A program made the position numbers and the translations under genes. From JAAXHB01 sp965214945 (GTDB taxonomy: Bacteria; Actinomycetota; Acidimicrobiia; Acidimicrobiales; Aldehydirespiratoraceae): a stretch of DNA of 64,000 bases. Location of the stretch: contig OZ244029.1 of the NCBI GenBank assembly GCA_965214945.1, forward strand, positions 2,790,001-2,854,000, written 5' to 3'. This document shows, one piece after another, positions 22,615 to 31,912 of this stretch. The stretch's first letter is position 1; the number at the start of each line of letters is the position of its first letter. Under the pieces are notes generated by a model. It had not been told where the DNA came from. It saw nothing but the letters and a program-made list of their open reading frames with translations, and did not search any database.

Positions 22615-23667
22615 GTGCGCGGCCTGTTGATGACCGGGCCGGGAAGGCTCGAAATGTCCGATGTCCCGGTGCCGGCCGTAGAGCCGGGATGGGCGCTCAT
22701 CCGTGTTGTGGCTTCGGCAGCGGGCCTGTTCCACACCCAAATGGTCAAGGGAATGCTCGACACCAAGGGCCTGCCGCGGATCTTGGGACACGAGATCGTG
22801 GGCGAAGTCGTCGAAGCGGCCTCTCCTGCCAGTCCCCCGCCGGGAACGCTTGCGGTCGTCGATGCGGTCATCGGCTGCGGCGTGTGCGAATGGTGCCTCC
22901 ACGGAAACGAAAGCGTGTGCCCCTGGATGCGCCATCTGGGAATCGACCTAGACGGCGGATTTGCCGAGTTCGTCACAGCGCCCGAGGCCAACGTCTTCGG
23001 TTTGCACGACGGCGCCGACCTTGCGGAGTCGGTGATGCTCAGTTCGGCGCTGCCGGCGGCGGTGCACGGGGTGCGGCGCGTCGGGGTTGGCGCCGGCGAC
23101 CGTGTGGTGGTCAGCGGGGTGGGCAGCATCGGCTTCGCCGTGTGCCAGGTCGCCCGTGCGTTCGGAGCCACCCGCGTGATCGCCGCCGACATTGACGACG
23201 CTCAGCTCGCGGCCGCCGGAGAATCGGCGGACGCGACGGTCAACATCTTGGGGATGGCCCCGGCTGAGGCGGCGGCAGCGCTGCGGCAGGCAGCAGGAAC
23301 GAGTCACGGAGTGGATGTCGCCTTTGAGACGGCAGGACATCCCGACAGCCTGGCGACTTCGCTGAAGGTGCTCCGCCCCGGCGGCACGGCACTGCTGATG
23401 GGGATCATCGATGACCCTGTCGCCCTGAGCTTTCAGAACTATCTCGCGGAGTTCGTGCGGCGTGAGGTGCGACTTGTCACCACCTTCGGATACACCCGCC
23501 GCGATTTCGTGATCGGCAACCGGCTGTACGCCTCAGCGCGCGTGGATCTCCAACCTCTGATCGGCCCGACGATCGGCCTTGACGAAGTTCCGGCGGCGCT
23601 CGCCCACATCGGCGAGCACGGCACCGGCGGCAAACGCTACGTGGTCAACGTGAGCGAGCCGAGCTGA
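22615..23667 (+). CDS. zinc-type alcohol dehydrogenase (MDR superfamily)
   Basis: 350 residues. GHEIVGEVV (catalytic zinc region), a structural-zinc lobe CGVCEWCLHGNESVC, and the Rossmann motif VSGVGSIGFAVCQVA are typical. The first zinc-ligand Cys of classical ADHs is replaced by a segment AAGLFHTQMVKG, so catalytic metal binding should not be assumed. GTG 22615 follows GGGGCGAGG. It follows the ATC-hydrolase-like gene by 38 bases and is probably co-transcribed. Confidence 0.85.
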   Translation: MRGLLMTGPGRLEMSDVPVPAVEPGWALIRVVASAAGLFHTQMVKGMLDTKGLPRILGHEIVGEVVEAASPASPPPGTLAVVDAVIGCGVCEWCLHGNESVCPWMRHLGIDLDGGFAEFVTAPEANVFGLHDGADLAESVMLSSALPAAVHGVRRVGVGAGDRVVVSGVGSIGFAVCQVARAFGATRVIAADIDDAQLAAAGESADATVNILGMAPAEAAAALRQAAGTSHGVDVAFETAGHPDSLATSLKVLRPGGTALLMGIIDDPVALSFQNYLAEFVRREVRLVTTFGYTRRDFVIGNRLYASARVDLQPLIGPTIGLDEVPAALAHIGEHGTGGKRYVVNVSEPS

Positions 23668-23697
23668 CCGCCCGCCGCGGGTGAGCAGGCCCTTCGT

Positions 23698-24426
23698 TCA
23701 ACCAGCCAGCCAACCGCCGTCGACGGGCACGAAAGCGCCTGTCATGTAGCTCGCCTCCTCAGAGGTGAGGAACGCCGCTACTCGCGCGATCTCCTCGGGT
23801 GCCGCGGCCCGCGCCAATGGAACGCGGCTGAGCAGACGCGCGGAACGCCGCGGGTTGGCCAGGGACGCCGCGCTCATGGGCGTGTCGGTTACTCCGGGGC
23901 CGATGATGTTCACCCGAACACCCAGCGGCGCCCAGTCCACGGCGAGCGCACGGCCCAGCATCAACACGGCGCCCTTCGAGGCGCAGTAGGCAGCGGCGGC
24001 GCCGAGCGCCACCTGGGAATTCAGGGAGCCAAAAAGCACGATGGAGCCGCCGTGACCAAGCGATCGCATCACCCTCGTCGCTCGCTGCGCGGTGAGGAAG
24101 CTGCCGGTGACGTTCACGTCCATGACGCGACGGAAGGTCGCTGCATCGAAATGGAGGCTGTCGCCGTTGATCTCGATGCCCGCGCAGGTGACTACGGCGT
24201 CGAGATCGCGGAATGCGTCCAAAGCAGCTTCGGCCATCAGATCGCAGTCGGCCTCTACGGCGACGTCGGCCGCCACCGCCACCGCCTGATCGCATTCAGC
24301 GGCGGTCGCCTCGGCCCGCTCACGGTCGAGGTCGACGCACACGACCCGATCGCCGCGCCGCGCCAACAGCCGTGCCGTGGCTGCGCCGATGCCCGATCCC
24401 GCGCCGGTCACCAGAGAAACGGTCAT
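23698..24426 (-). CDS. short-chain dehydrogenase/reductase
   Basis: 242 residues with TGAGSGIGAATA, VDLDRER (Asp after strand 2, NAD preference), catalytic Ser in VLFGSLNSQ and YCASKGA, and VDGGWLAG at the end. Divergent from the RidA-NifU-Hyu operon; the intervening 122 bases contain an 11-bp inverted repeat. Converges on the alcohol dehydrogenase gene. Confidence 0.9.
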   Translation of the reverse strand: MTVSLVTGAGSGIGAATARLLARRGDRVVCVDLDRERAEATAAECDQAVAVAADVAVEADCDLMAEAALDAFRDLDAVVTCAGIEINGDSLHFDAATFRRVMDVNVTGSFLTAQRATRVMRSLGHGGSIVLFGSLNSQVALGAAAAYCASKGAVLMLGRALAVDWAPLGVRVNIIGPGVTDTPMSAASLANPRRSARLLSRVPLARAAAPEEIARVAAFLTSEEASYMTGAFVPVDGGWLAG

Positions 24427-24488
24427 GCGGCTTCCTTCGGGTCGCGAACGCGTACGATCCTATGGCACTCCCGCTGCTAGAGCCCGCG

Positions 24489-24523
24489 CCACAGTGTCGT
24501 AGAGTCGGGCGCCGACACTGTGG
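24489..24523. promoter_or_regulatory. 11-bp perfect inverted repeat in the SDR / RidA divergent spacer
   Basis: CCACAGTGTCG (24489-24499) and CGACACTGTGG (24513-24523) are separated by 13 bases, placing half-site centres 24 bp apart. It ends 25 bases before the RidA start. It could be an operator for a dimeric regulator of the divergent genes or an attenuator-like hairpin; no T-run follows. No regulator gene is encoded nearby. Confidence 0.5.
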
Positions 24524-24548
24524 AAGGCCGGCGCGAACAGGAACGCCT

Positions 24549-24950
24549 ATGAATGATGTCACGGTCACGACCCGCAATGCCCCCGACCCCAGAGGCCCTT
24601 ATCCGCACATGCGCATCGACTGCGATCACGTCTGGGTCACCGGTCAAATCGGACGCGACCCGCAGACCGGCGACTTCGTGGAAGGCGGCTTCGAGGCCGA
24701 GTTTCATCAGGCCATCACCAACCTGGAGCGGATACTCAGCGAGGTGGGGCTGACACTGGCCGACATCGTCCGCACGTGCGTGCAGTTCGTGAACGAGGAC
24801 GACCTTGACACCATGAACCGCGTCTACGCGCAGCGCTTCACACCCCCGTATCCCGCCCGCACCAGCTTCGGCGTCGCTTTCCTGTGGAAGGGCGCTTCAG
24901 TCCAGATCGATGCCGTGGGCCGCTGCTCATCGCTCGAGGAGAGTTCGTGA
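24549..24950 (+). CDS. RidA (YjgF/YER057c/UK114) family deaminase
   Basis: 133 residues with VWVTGQIGRDPQTGD, LERILSEVGLTLADIVRTCVQ, RFTPPYPARTSF and VQIDAVG. The canonical active-site Arg is present in PARTSFG. RidA proteins hydrolyse reactive enamine/imine intermediates; here the likely source is a PLP enzyme or an imine-forming oxidase in the cluster. Its stop overlaps the NifU-like start (GTGA). It opens a long plus-strand operon that runs through HyuA. Confidence 0.88.
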   Translation: MNDVTVTTRNAPDPRGPYPHMRIDCDHVWVTGQIGRDPQTGDFVEGGFEAEFHQAITNLERILSEVGLTLADIVRTCVQFVNEDDLDTMNRVYAQRFTPPYPARTSFGVAFLWKGASVQIDAVGRCSSLEESS

Positions 24951-25234
24951 ACGCATCTGTAGACCTGCGGCTTCTCGAGGAGGTGCTCGACGACGTCAGG
25001 CCCACACTGCAGGGAGACGGAGGCGATCTCACCCTGCGGGGCGTAGACGACGAAGGCGTTGTCACCATCGAGTTGACCGGCGCCTGCAGGACCTGTCCAT
25101 TGCAGATCGTGACCCTGACCGCTGGCATCGAAGCAGTGGTGCGCCGGCGCGTGCCGGGCGTGTCCGCTGTCGTCGCCGCTCCGCCCAAGATCGTCGAAAC
25201 CTTCGATCAGCCGAGCCCGGCAGGGTTCGGCTGA
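24947..25234 (+). CDS. NifU C-terminal-domain-like iron-sulfur scaffold
   Basis: 95 residues; LLEEVLDDVRPTLQGDGGDLTLRGV and GACRTCP (CxxC) are the Nfu domain marks. Nfu proteins carry and hand on iron-sulfur clusters. GTG 24947 has GAGGAGAG upstream inside the RidA gene. Its coupling between RidA and HyuA is unusual, since hydantoinases of the HyuA/B type are not known to need iron-sulfur clusters; related acetone/2-oxoprolinase-type enzymes use other metals. Confidence 0.85.
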   Translation: MNASVDLRLLEEVLDDVRPTLQGDGGDLTLRGVDDEGVVTIELTGACRTCPLQIVTLTAGIEAVVRRRVPGVSAVVAAPPKIVETFDQPSPAGFG

Positions 25235-25324
25235 TCCCGGCCGATGCCGACCGGCGCACAGACCCAGCTCGCAGGCCAGCGCGACAACCCAGCAGCGCAC
25301 AGACCCGATAGAAAGGTTCGCTGA

Positions 25325-27433
25325 ATGCGAGTCGGTGTGGACATCGGCGGCACGTTCACAGACGCCGTCGCCGTTGACGAACAGGGCGACATCCGAACCG
25401 CTAAGACTCTCACAACACCCGGCCGCCTCCATGACGGCGTGCTCGCCGCGCTGGAACAACTCGAACTCGACTGGGCCGGCACCCGAGCCATCACACACGG
25501 AACCACCGCCGGCCTCAACGCCTTTCTGGAAAGGCGCGGCGCCAGCGTGGCGCTGCTCACAACCCGCGGATTCCGCGATGTCTACGAGTTGGGGCGAGCA
25601 AACCGGCCCGAGATGTACAACATCAGGTACCGGCAGCCGACGCCGCTAGTGGCACGCCGGTCGATTTATGAGATCGACGAGCGCACCGCCCCGGACGGCA
25701 CAGAGATCACAGCGGTGGACGAAGACACGGTGCGAGAGCTAGCCGAACACCTCGGCGAGCAATATCAGGCCGTCGCCATCTGCTTCCTGCACTCGTATGC
25801 GAACCCCGCCCACGAACAGCAGACAGCGCGCATCCTGCGAGAAGAAGCGCCGGGCCTAGCCGTTGTGTCGTCCCACGAGATCGCGCCCCAGTGGCGGGAA
25901 TTCGAGCGAACCTCCACCACGGTCATCACCGCCTACGTGGCGCCCATCGTCGAGCGCTACATGAGCGAACTGGAACTGCGCGTCGCGGCACGCGGGCTGC
26001 GCGGCCCTCTGCGCGTCATGCAGTCCAACGGGGGCGTCATGACCGCAGCCGCAGCCCGCCGCAAGCCGATCCAGACGCTTTTCTCGGGCCCTGTCGGCGG
26101 AACGATCGCCTCGGTCGCTGTGGCCCACGACCTGCGCGACGAACTCGAGGTCGACCGTCTGATCTGCGTCGACATGGGCGGAACGTCGTTCGACGTGAGT
26201 CTGGTGATCGACGACACGGCGGAGGTCGAACTCGAGTCGTCACTGCAAGGGCATCCCGTGTTGGCCCCCGCGGTGGCAATCCACACGATCGGCGCGGGCG
26301 GCGGGAGCATTGGACGCGCCGAGGGCGGCGGGCTGCGCGTCGGACCGCGCTCGGCGGGGGCGGAGCCGGGCCCGGCCTGCTACGGGGCGGGAGGCACCGA
26401 GCCGACGATCACCGATGCGAACCTGCATCTGGGCAGGATTCCCAAGATCGCGCGACTGGCGGGCGGAATGCCGCTCGACGTCGCGGCCGCCGATGCCGCA
26501 CTGTCCGCCACAGGGGCAGAGCTGGGCCTCGACAAGACCGAGATGGCCGCGGGCATGGTGGCTGTCGCCGATGCGGCCATGGCCAACGCCATTCGCGAGA
26601 TCACAGTGCTGAGGGGCATCGACCCGAGAGAGTTCGCTCTGGTCGCCTTCGGCGGCGCGGGGCCGCTACATGCGGTGGCCATCGCCTCCGAACTCGACAT
26701 CTCAACCGTTGTCGTGCCGGCCGATCCCGGTGTCCTGTCGGCGTACGGGATGCTGCAATCCGACATTCGCCACGACGCGGTTCAGAGCTTCTACGTTCGG
26801 ATGGACGACCTCGACGCGGCCGAACTGGCGGCGGCCTTCGACGGACTCGCCGACCGGGGCCGTCGGATGCTCGCTGACGACAACGTCGATGACGGCGCTG
26901 TCGTGCTAGAGCACTCCGCCGATCTGCGCTACTCGGGCCAGGAATACACGGTCACCCTTCCCCTCGACCTAGAGCAGGGAGCCGACGCGCTGCTGGGAAA
27001 CCTGCCGGGGGACTTCGCCCGGGCGCACGAAACCCGCTACGGGCACAGCAACCCGGGCGAGGCTGTCGAATTCGTGAACCTGCGCGTGGCCGCCTACGGC
27101 CGCGTCCAACGCACGGCCCGGCGTGTTCTCCCCGAAAACGCCAGGCCCGCGCCGCCGGTCGCCGTCGATCGGGCCTGGCTGGACGGCAACTGGGTGGACG
27201 TCGAAATCTTCGAACGGGACGCTCTGGGCCGCTCCGAGCAGATCTCCGGCCCGGCGATCATCCTTGAGGACGCCTGCACATCGCTGGTAGGCCCAGGCTG
27301 GCAAACGACGGTGTCCGCCCACGGGCATCTGCTGCTGAAGCGAACTCGATTGATTCGGGAACCAGGCGAACACAGCAAAGTTCCCGCAGGCGCAGCACAT
27401 CACGCGAATGCCAACAACCAAGGAGAAGCCTGA
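25325..27433 (+). CDS. hyuA: hydantoinase/5-oxoprolinase subunit A (HyuA)
   Basis: 702 residues, full length. ASKHA ATPase marks: GVDIGGTFTDAVAVDEQG at the start, CVDMGGTSFDVSLV, IGAGGGSIGRAEGG and PGPACYGAGGTEPTITDANL. The family couples ATP hydrolysis to opening of 5-oxoproline or hydantoin rings, together with HyuB (33986). Its stop overlaps the racemase start (TGATG). AGAAAGG precedes the ATG. Confidence 0.93.
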   Translation: MRVGVDIGGTFTDAVAVDEQGDIRTAKTLTTPGRLHDGVLAALEQLELDWAGTRAITHGTTAGLNAFLERRGASVALLTTRGFRDVYELGRANRPEMYNIRYRQPTPLVARRSIYEIDERTAPDGTEITAVDEDTVRELAEHLGEQYQAVAICFLHSYANPAHEQQTARILREEAPGLAVVSSHEIAPQWREFERTSTTVITAYVAPIVERYMSELELRVAARGLRGPLRVMQSNGGVMTAAAARRKPIQTLFSGPVGGTIASVAVAHDLRDELEVDRLICVDMGGTSFDVSLVIDDTAEVELESSLQGHPVLAPAVAIHTIGAGGGSIGRAEGGGLRVGPRSAGAEPGPACYGAGGTEPTITDANLHLGRIPKIARLAGGMPLDVAAADAALSATGAELGLDKTEMAAGMVAVADAAMANAIREITVLRGIDPREFALVAFGGAGPLHAVAIASELDISTVVVPADPGVLSAYGMLQSDIRHDAVQSFYVRMDDLDAAELAAAFDGLADRGRRMLADDNVDDGAVVLEHSADLRYSGQEYTVTLPLDLEQGADALLGNLPGDFARAHETRYGHSNPGEAVEFVNLRVAAYGRVQRTARRVLPENARPAPPVAVDRAWLDGNWVDVEIFERDALGRSEQISGPAIILEDACTSLVGPGWQTTVSAHGHLLLKRTRLIREPGEHSKVPAGAAHHANANNQGEA

Positions 27434-28182
27434 TGACCCGAGTTCTTGTGATCAACCCGCTGGGCGTGGACGTCTACGACGCCATGACCGCCGACATCCT
27501 GCAACGCGCAGCAGGATCGGACACCGAAGTGGTTGTGCGGTCACTGGCCGGCACGGGCGTGCCCGAAACAGCGTTTCTGCCTGCGGCATCGCTGTTCGTC
27601 AACCAGCTGCTAACCGCAGTGCAACACGCCGAACGCGACGGCTTCGACGCTGCCGTGATCGCCTGTGCTTCCGATCCGGGGCTCGAAGACGCCAAGGACT
27701 TGGTGTCGATCCCGGTCACAGCACCGATGGAAGCCGCTGTGGCCACCGCCATGTCGCTGGGTCGCCTGGCGGTGGTGGCGCCGCGTATCGAAAGCGGCGA
27801 AGGCGAGAACCTGCCGCAGACATCGAACTGGGTGCGCCGTCTGATCCACAGGTACGGGGCGAAGCCGTTCTACGGTGGCGTGTTCCCCGCGCCGGCAGGC
27901 CATCCGTCGGCCGAGGAGGTGGACCGCCTCCTCGATCAGAATCCGAAAGACCTGAGGGCTGCGGTGCGAGCCGAGATGTCCGCGTCGATCAGCGGCCCGG
28001 CCGGCGATGCTGCCGAACTCGCTTGGCGGGAGCACGATGCGACGGTGCTGTTCTTTGCGTGCACGCTCTGGTCGGGCTTGCTAGACCCCATTCGAGACCG
28101 CGTGCCAATCCCTGTGCTGGATCCGCTGATAACCCCCGTCCGCTACGCCGCGATGCTGGCGTTTGCAGGCCGCAAGATCTGA
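27433..28182 (+). CDS. Asp/Glu/hydantoin racemase family protein
   Basis: 249 residues of the aspartate/glutamate racemase fold. Paired catalytic Cys are plausible at C78 (VIACASDPG) and C210 (FFACTLWSGL), as in hydantoin racemases. VINPLGVDVYDAM at the start is similar to NPNT/NPLG-type hydantoin racemases. Translational coupling to HyuA supports racemisation of a 5-substituted hydantoin or an arylmalonate-type substrate before ATP-dependent ring opening. Confidence 0.85.
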   Translation: MTRVLVINPLGVDVYDAMTADILQRAAGSDTEVVVRSLAGTGVPETAFLPAASLFVNQLLTAVQHAERDGFDAAVIACASDPGLEDAKDLVSIPVTAPMEAAVATAMSLGRLAVVAPRIESGEGENLPQTSNWVRRLIHRYGAKPFYGGVFPAPAGHPSAEEVDRLLDQNPKDLRAAVRAEMSASISGPAGDAAELAWREHDATVLFFACTLWSGLLDPIRDRVPIPVLDPLITPVRYAAMLAFAGRKI

Positions 28183-28272
28183 TCAGTACCATCAGCCGGG
28201 AATTTTACTATTGGCCGGGATTCAGACGCTGCCCTCCAATGGTGCGGCCGACCACAGGCTCCGCCCAATGAC

Positions 28273-28314
28273 ATCAAACACCTACAAGAGAAGATCAAAC
28301 ACCTACAAGAGAAG
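28273..28314. repeat. perfect 21-bp tandem repeat upstream of the binding-protein gene
   Basis: Two identical 21-bp copies (28273-28293, 28294-28314; each contains CACCTACAAGAGAAG) end 12 bases before the ATG at 28327. The repeat carries purine-rich GAGAAG segments near the start codon, so the ribosome site region is duplicated. Confidence 0.8.
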
Positions 28315-28326
28315 GATGTACCGAAC

Positions 28327-30012
28327 ATGAACATGAGGCACTTCAAGAGCCGGATGGCCCTGCTGCTAGCTGTTTTTGCGCTGCTGGTGGGCGCCTGCTC
28401 AAGCGACGACGACGATGGCGACGCCGGAAGCGATGCCGGAGCTGTCGCCCCAGACGACGGTGCCGGCGACGGCGACGACGGCAGCGAAGCAACCGCACCC
28501 GAGCCGCCCGAAGAGGAGCTGGTGCTCACTATCGGGGTGCCCGGCGACATTGAGACTCTGGACCCCTGCTGCGCCAACTTCATCCGCAGCCACGAGGCGC
28601 TGCTGATGATGTATGAGGTGCCGGTGATCCACCCGACGGTGGAGCAAGGCGGCGCGTTCGTGGGCGAGGCAACCGAACTCGAATCCCGCTACTTCGACTC
28701 GTGGACGGCACACGATGACGGCCTCACCTTCACGATCAAAGTTCGTGAAGGCATCGGCTTCGCCGACGGCACTCCGATCACCGCCGAGACGGTTCGCTTC
28801 ATGATCGACCGCAACCTCAACACGCCCGGCGGCGGTGCCTGGCTGCTTACAAACATCGCCAAGGTAACGAAGCCGCCGACGGTGATCGATGAGCACACCC
28901 TCGAGCTCAAGTCGGATCAGCCGAGCCCCATGGTGATGCAGTCGTTCTACATGTCCTCTTCGGTGGCCATTGACCCCGCGGTGGTGGCGGAGCACGCCAC
29001 AGAGGAAGACCCTTGGGCCACCGAGTACCTGTCGCGCAACGCCAGCAACGCCAGCGGGCCGTACGAACTGGTGAGCCGGGTGCCCGACCAAGAGGTCGTT
29101 TTTGAGGCACGCGACGACTTCTATCTGGGCGAGCCCGCCTACGACAGGATCATCTGGAAGATCATCCCGTCGCCCGCCGAGCGGGTGCAGCTCCTCAAAG
29201 CGGGCGCCATCGACTTCGCTGTGGGACTCGGCACCGAGGAGTTCGCAGCCCTCGAAGGCTCCGAAGGAGTGAACGTCCTGCGCGCACCGTCGAAGAACAT
29301 GGCCTACATCGGCATGAACAACTCGATCGCGCCGTTCGACGACCCAGCTGTCCGGCAGGCCGTGTCCTACGGAGTCGACTACGACGACATCCTCACCAAC
29401 GTCTACAAAGGCGACGCGCGGCGGCTGTGGGGGCCGCTGCCGGATGGTGCAGCCACGTCGCTTGGCGATCAGATCGGCTACACGCGCGACGTAGCGCAAG
29501 CCGAGGCGCTTCTTGCGGGCTCCAGCTATGACGGCGGAGAAGTGACGCTGTCGATCGACACCGCCAAGGCGGAGCATCAGCTCATCGCGGTGCGCGTCCA
29601 AGCCGCGCTACGCGAGATCGGCATGTCCGTAGAGATAGAACAGCTGCCCGCGGCGGTGTTCGCTGAGCGCAAGGTGGGCAAGGAGCTGCAGATGTTCGTG
29701 GACGAGCTTCTCGCCTGGATTGACGACCCGAACTACTCGCTGTCACTGTCGCTTGAGAGCGGTGTGTTCGGCAACTACGCGGATTACAGCAACGATCGCG
29801 TCGACGAGATCATCGCCGCCGGCTGGCTCGAGCCAGACGCCGATGCTCGTCGCGCCATCTTCGAGGAAGCGCAGCGCATCATCGTCGAAGACGCGCCGTG
29901 GGTCTTCTTGGCACAGCCCGACTTCAAGATCGCGATGCGCGACACGGTCGAAGGCTTCGTGCTGTACCCGAATGCGATCCCGCGGTTCGCCGATCTGCGC
30001 CCGGCCGGGTGA
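28327..30012 (+). CDS. ABC transporter substrate-binding lipoprotein, SBP family 5
   Basis: 561 residues. Signal and lipobox LLVGAC place the lipid Cys at residue 24, followed by an Asp-rich linker (SSDDDDGD), typical of actinobacterial exported lipoproteins. The DppA/OppA-type fold shows in LTIGVPGDIETLDP, VREGIGFADGTPITAETV and GYTRDVAQAEALL. It should bind the compound imported by the following DppBCDF-type transporter; the Hyu context suggests a cyclic amide or its peptide-like precursor. Confidence 0.9.
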   Translation: MNMRHFKSRMALLLAVFALLVGACSSDDDDGDAGSDAGAVAPDDGAGDGDDGSEATAPEPPEEELVLTIGVPGDIETLDPCCANFIRSHEALLMMYEVPVIHPTVEQGGAFVGEATELESRYFDSWTAHDDGLTFTIKVREGIGFADGTPITAETVRFMIDRNLNTPGGGAWLLTNIAKVTKPPTVIDEHTLELKSDQPSPMVMQSFYMSSSVAIDPAVVAEHATEEDPWATEYLSRNASNASGPYELVSRVPDQEVVFEARDDFYLGEPAYDRIIWKIIPSPAERVQLLKAGAIDFAVGLGTEEFAALEGSEGVNVLRAPSKNMAYIGMNNSIAPFDDPAVRQAVSYGVDYDDILTNVYKGDARRLWGPLPDGAATSLGDQIGYTRDVAQAEALLAGSSYDGGEVTLSIDTAKAEHQLIAVRVQAALREIGMSVEIEQLPAAVFAERKVGKELQMFVDELLAWIDDPNYSLSLSLESGVFGNYADYSNDRVDEIIAAGWLEPDADARRAIFEEAQRIIVEDAPWVFLAQPDFKIAMRDTVEGFVLYPNAIPRFADLRPAG

Positions 30013-30056
30013 TTACAAGCGTGATGATGTGATGATGAGAGACACGAGGTCAGGGG

Positions 30057-31064
30057 GTGCACCTCGCCGTCTACATAGGGCGCAGACTGGCGTATCTGGT
30101 GATCGCGCTCTTCCTCGTGTCTCTCGTCACGTTCATCATCACCCGGGTTCTGCCCGGTAACCCCGCGTACCTGATCGTCGGAGCCCAAGCAGACCAGTCC
30201 ACCGTCGATGCCGTGATCGAGCGGCTCGGCCTCGAACTTCCCATCTACGAGCAGTACTTCCGCTACCTCGGGGATCTGTTGTCCGGCGATCTGGGTACCA
30301 GTTGGCGCACAAGCTTCCCGGTGACCACCGACCTCGCGGCGCGCTGGCCGGCAACCGTCGAGCTGGCCAGCGTGGCGCTGGTGCTCGCCGTCGGCTGGTC
30401 GGTCTCGCTGGGCATCGTGTCCTCGCTGCGGCGCAAATCGTTCTCAGATCGGTTGGCTAATCTGCTGTCGGGCTTGGGCGTGTCAATCCCAGAGTTCTGG
30501 CTGGCGCTCATTCTGTTGCTGATCTTCTTCGGCAACCTCGACATCGCACCCGCTCCTCTGGGGCGCACACTGGGCGACATACCGCCGAGAGTGACGGGCC
30601 TGCTCACCATCGACGCGATCCTGGACGCCGACTGGTCCGCGTTCCGGGCCGCCGCCGCCCAGTTGGTGCTGCCCGCCGTGACTCTCGCTTTCGTGATCGG
30701 CGCTCCGCTGCTGAGAGTGACCCGAGGCTTCATGCGAGAAACGATGGCCTCAGCGCACATTCGCTCGGCTCGCGCGCTGGGAATCCCGCAACGGTCGATC
30801 GTGTTGCGCCACGCGCTGCCTAACGTGCTGCTCCCCGTCTCCACGATGGTGGCGATGATGTACGGCTACCTTCTCGGCGGGACGGTGTTGGTGGAAATCG
30901 TGTTCGCGTGGCCAGGCATCGGCAAGTACGCTGTGGACTCGATCAACTCCTCGGACTTCGCGCCGGTTCTCGCCGTGGTGCTGCTTAGTGCTCTGTCGTA
31001 CCTGTTCGTGTATCTCGTGATCGACGTTCTTCACTTCGTGATCGATCCGAGGACCCGGAAATGA
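30057..31064 (+). CDS. ABC transporter permease, DppB/OppB type
   Basis: 335 residues. RRLAYLVIALFLVSLVTFIITRVLPGNP is the invariant DppB N-terminus with TM1; five further TM segments follow, and the EAA-type loop region reads ARALGIPQRSIVLRHALPNVLLP. Membrane channel subunit. GTG 30057 has a GAGGTCAGGGG context. ATGA overlap with the next permease. Confidence 0.92.
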   Translation: MHLAVYIGRRLAYLVIALFLVSLVTFIITRVLPGNPAYLIVGAQADQSTVDAVIERLGLELPIYEQYFRYLGDLLSGDLGTSWRTSFPVTTDLAARWPATVELASVALVLAVGWSVSLGIVSSLRRKSFSDRLANLLSGLGVSIPEFWLALILLLIFFGNLDIAPAPLGRTLGDIPPRVTGLLTIDAILDADWSAFRAAAAQLVLPAVTLAFVIGAPLLRVTRGFMRETMASAHIRSARALGIPQRSIVLRHALPNVLLPVSTMVAMMYGYLLGGTVLVEIVFAWPGIGKYAVDSINSSDFAPVLAVVLLSALSYLFVYLVIDVLHFVIDPRTRK

Positions 31065-31912
31065 GCGCCCCTGTCTCGGCTGCGCCCGTCTCGGCCGCGC
31101 CTACGGCCAAACGGGTTCTGACAGGCGCCGGGCTCGTGCTGCGGCGCGTGCCCGTGCCGGTGATGATCTTGGTGGCGGTCACTCTGGCTGGCCCGGTGTT
31201 CGTACGAGACCCGCTGAAGCTCAACGCAGGGCCCTCACTATCGCCGCCGTCGACAGAATTCTGGTTCGGCACCGATCAGTTCGGCATGGACATCTTCGCC
31301 CGGGTAATCCACGCAGCCCAACTTGACCTCGGCGTCGGCGTGTTGGCTGCGCTGATCGCCGTCACGATCGGAATGCCGCTCGGAGCGCTCGCCGCATTCC
31401 GAGGGCGGGCCTTCGACACGCTGCTGCTGCGGGTCTCCGAATCACTGCAGGCATTCCCGACTCTGCTACTCGCCCTGGGCATTGTCGCCGCTCTCGGGCC
31501 GAGCATCCCCAATCTGATCTTCACGATCGCCTTGGTCAACATCCCCGTGTACCTGCGCCTCACGCGCAGCGCGGTGCTGCCCATCGTCGAATCCGAGTAC
31601 GTGCTCGCGGCCCGATGCGCGGGCAGGCGCGACCTCGCGATCCTGGTCCGGCATGTCCTGCCGAACGTCTCTCAGGTTGTGGCCGCCCAGTTCTCGATCA
31701 ACGTGGCCTGGGCGATTCAGATCCTCGCCGCGCTGAGCTTCATCGGCCTTGGCGTGTCGCTGCCGACCCCCGAGTGGGGTGCCATGGTCCGTGGCGGAGC
31801 CGATTACACCACTTACGGACAGTGGTGGGTGTCGGTCTTTCCGGGCCTTGCCATCGTGGCGACAGTACTGACACTCAATCAACTCTCGGACCGCTTCAAA
31901 CACGGCCAGTGA
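31061..31912 (+). CDS. ABC transporter permease, DppC/OppC type
   Basis: 283 residues; the DppC mark FWFGTDQFGMDIFARVIHAA, then LGVGVLAALIAVTIGMPLGALAAF, the coupling loop YVLAARCAGRRDLAILVRHVLPN, and six TM segments. Pairs with the upstream permease. Start and stop both overlap neighbours by four bases. Confidence 0.92.
   Translation: MSAPVSAAPVSAAPTAKRVLTGAGLVLRRVPVPVMILVAVTLAGPVFVRDPLKLNAGPSLSPPSTEFWFGTDQFGMDIFARVIHAAQLDLGVGVLAALIAVTIGMPLGALAAFRGRAFDTLLLRVSESLQAFPTLLLALGIVAALGPSIPNLIFTIALVNIPVYLRLTRSAVLPIVESEYVLAARCAGRRDLAILVRHVLPNVSQVVAAQFSINVAWAIQILAALSFIGLGVSLPTPEWGAMVRGGADYTTYGQWWVSVFPGLAIVATVLTLNQLSDRFKHGQ

Noticed and set aside
28399..29601. 400-codon minus-strand frame opposite the binding protein
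   Set aside because: Shadow of the lipoprotein gene; no recognisable domain.
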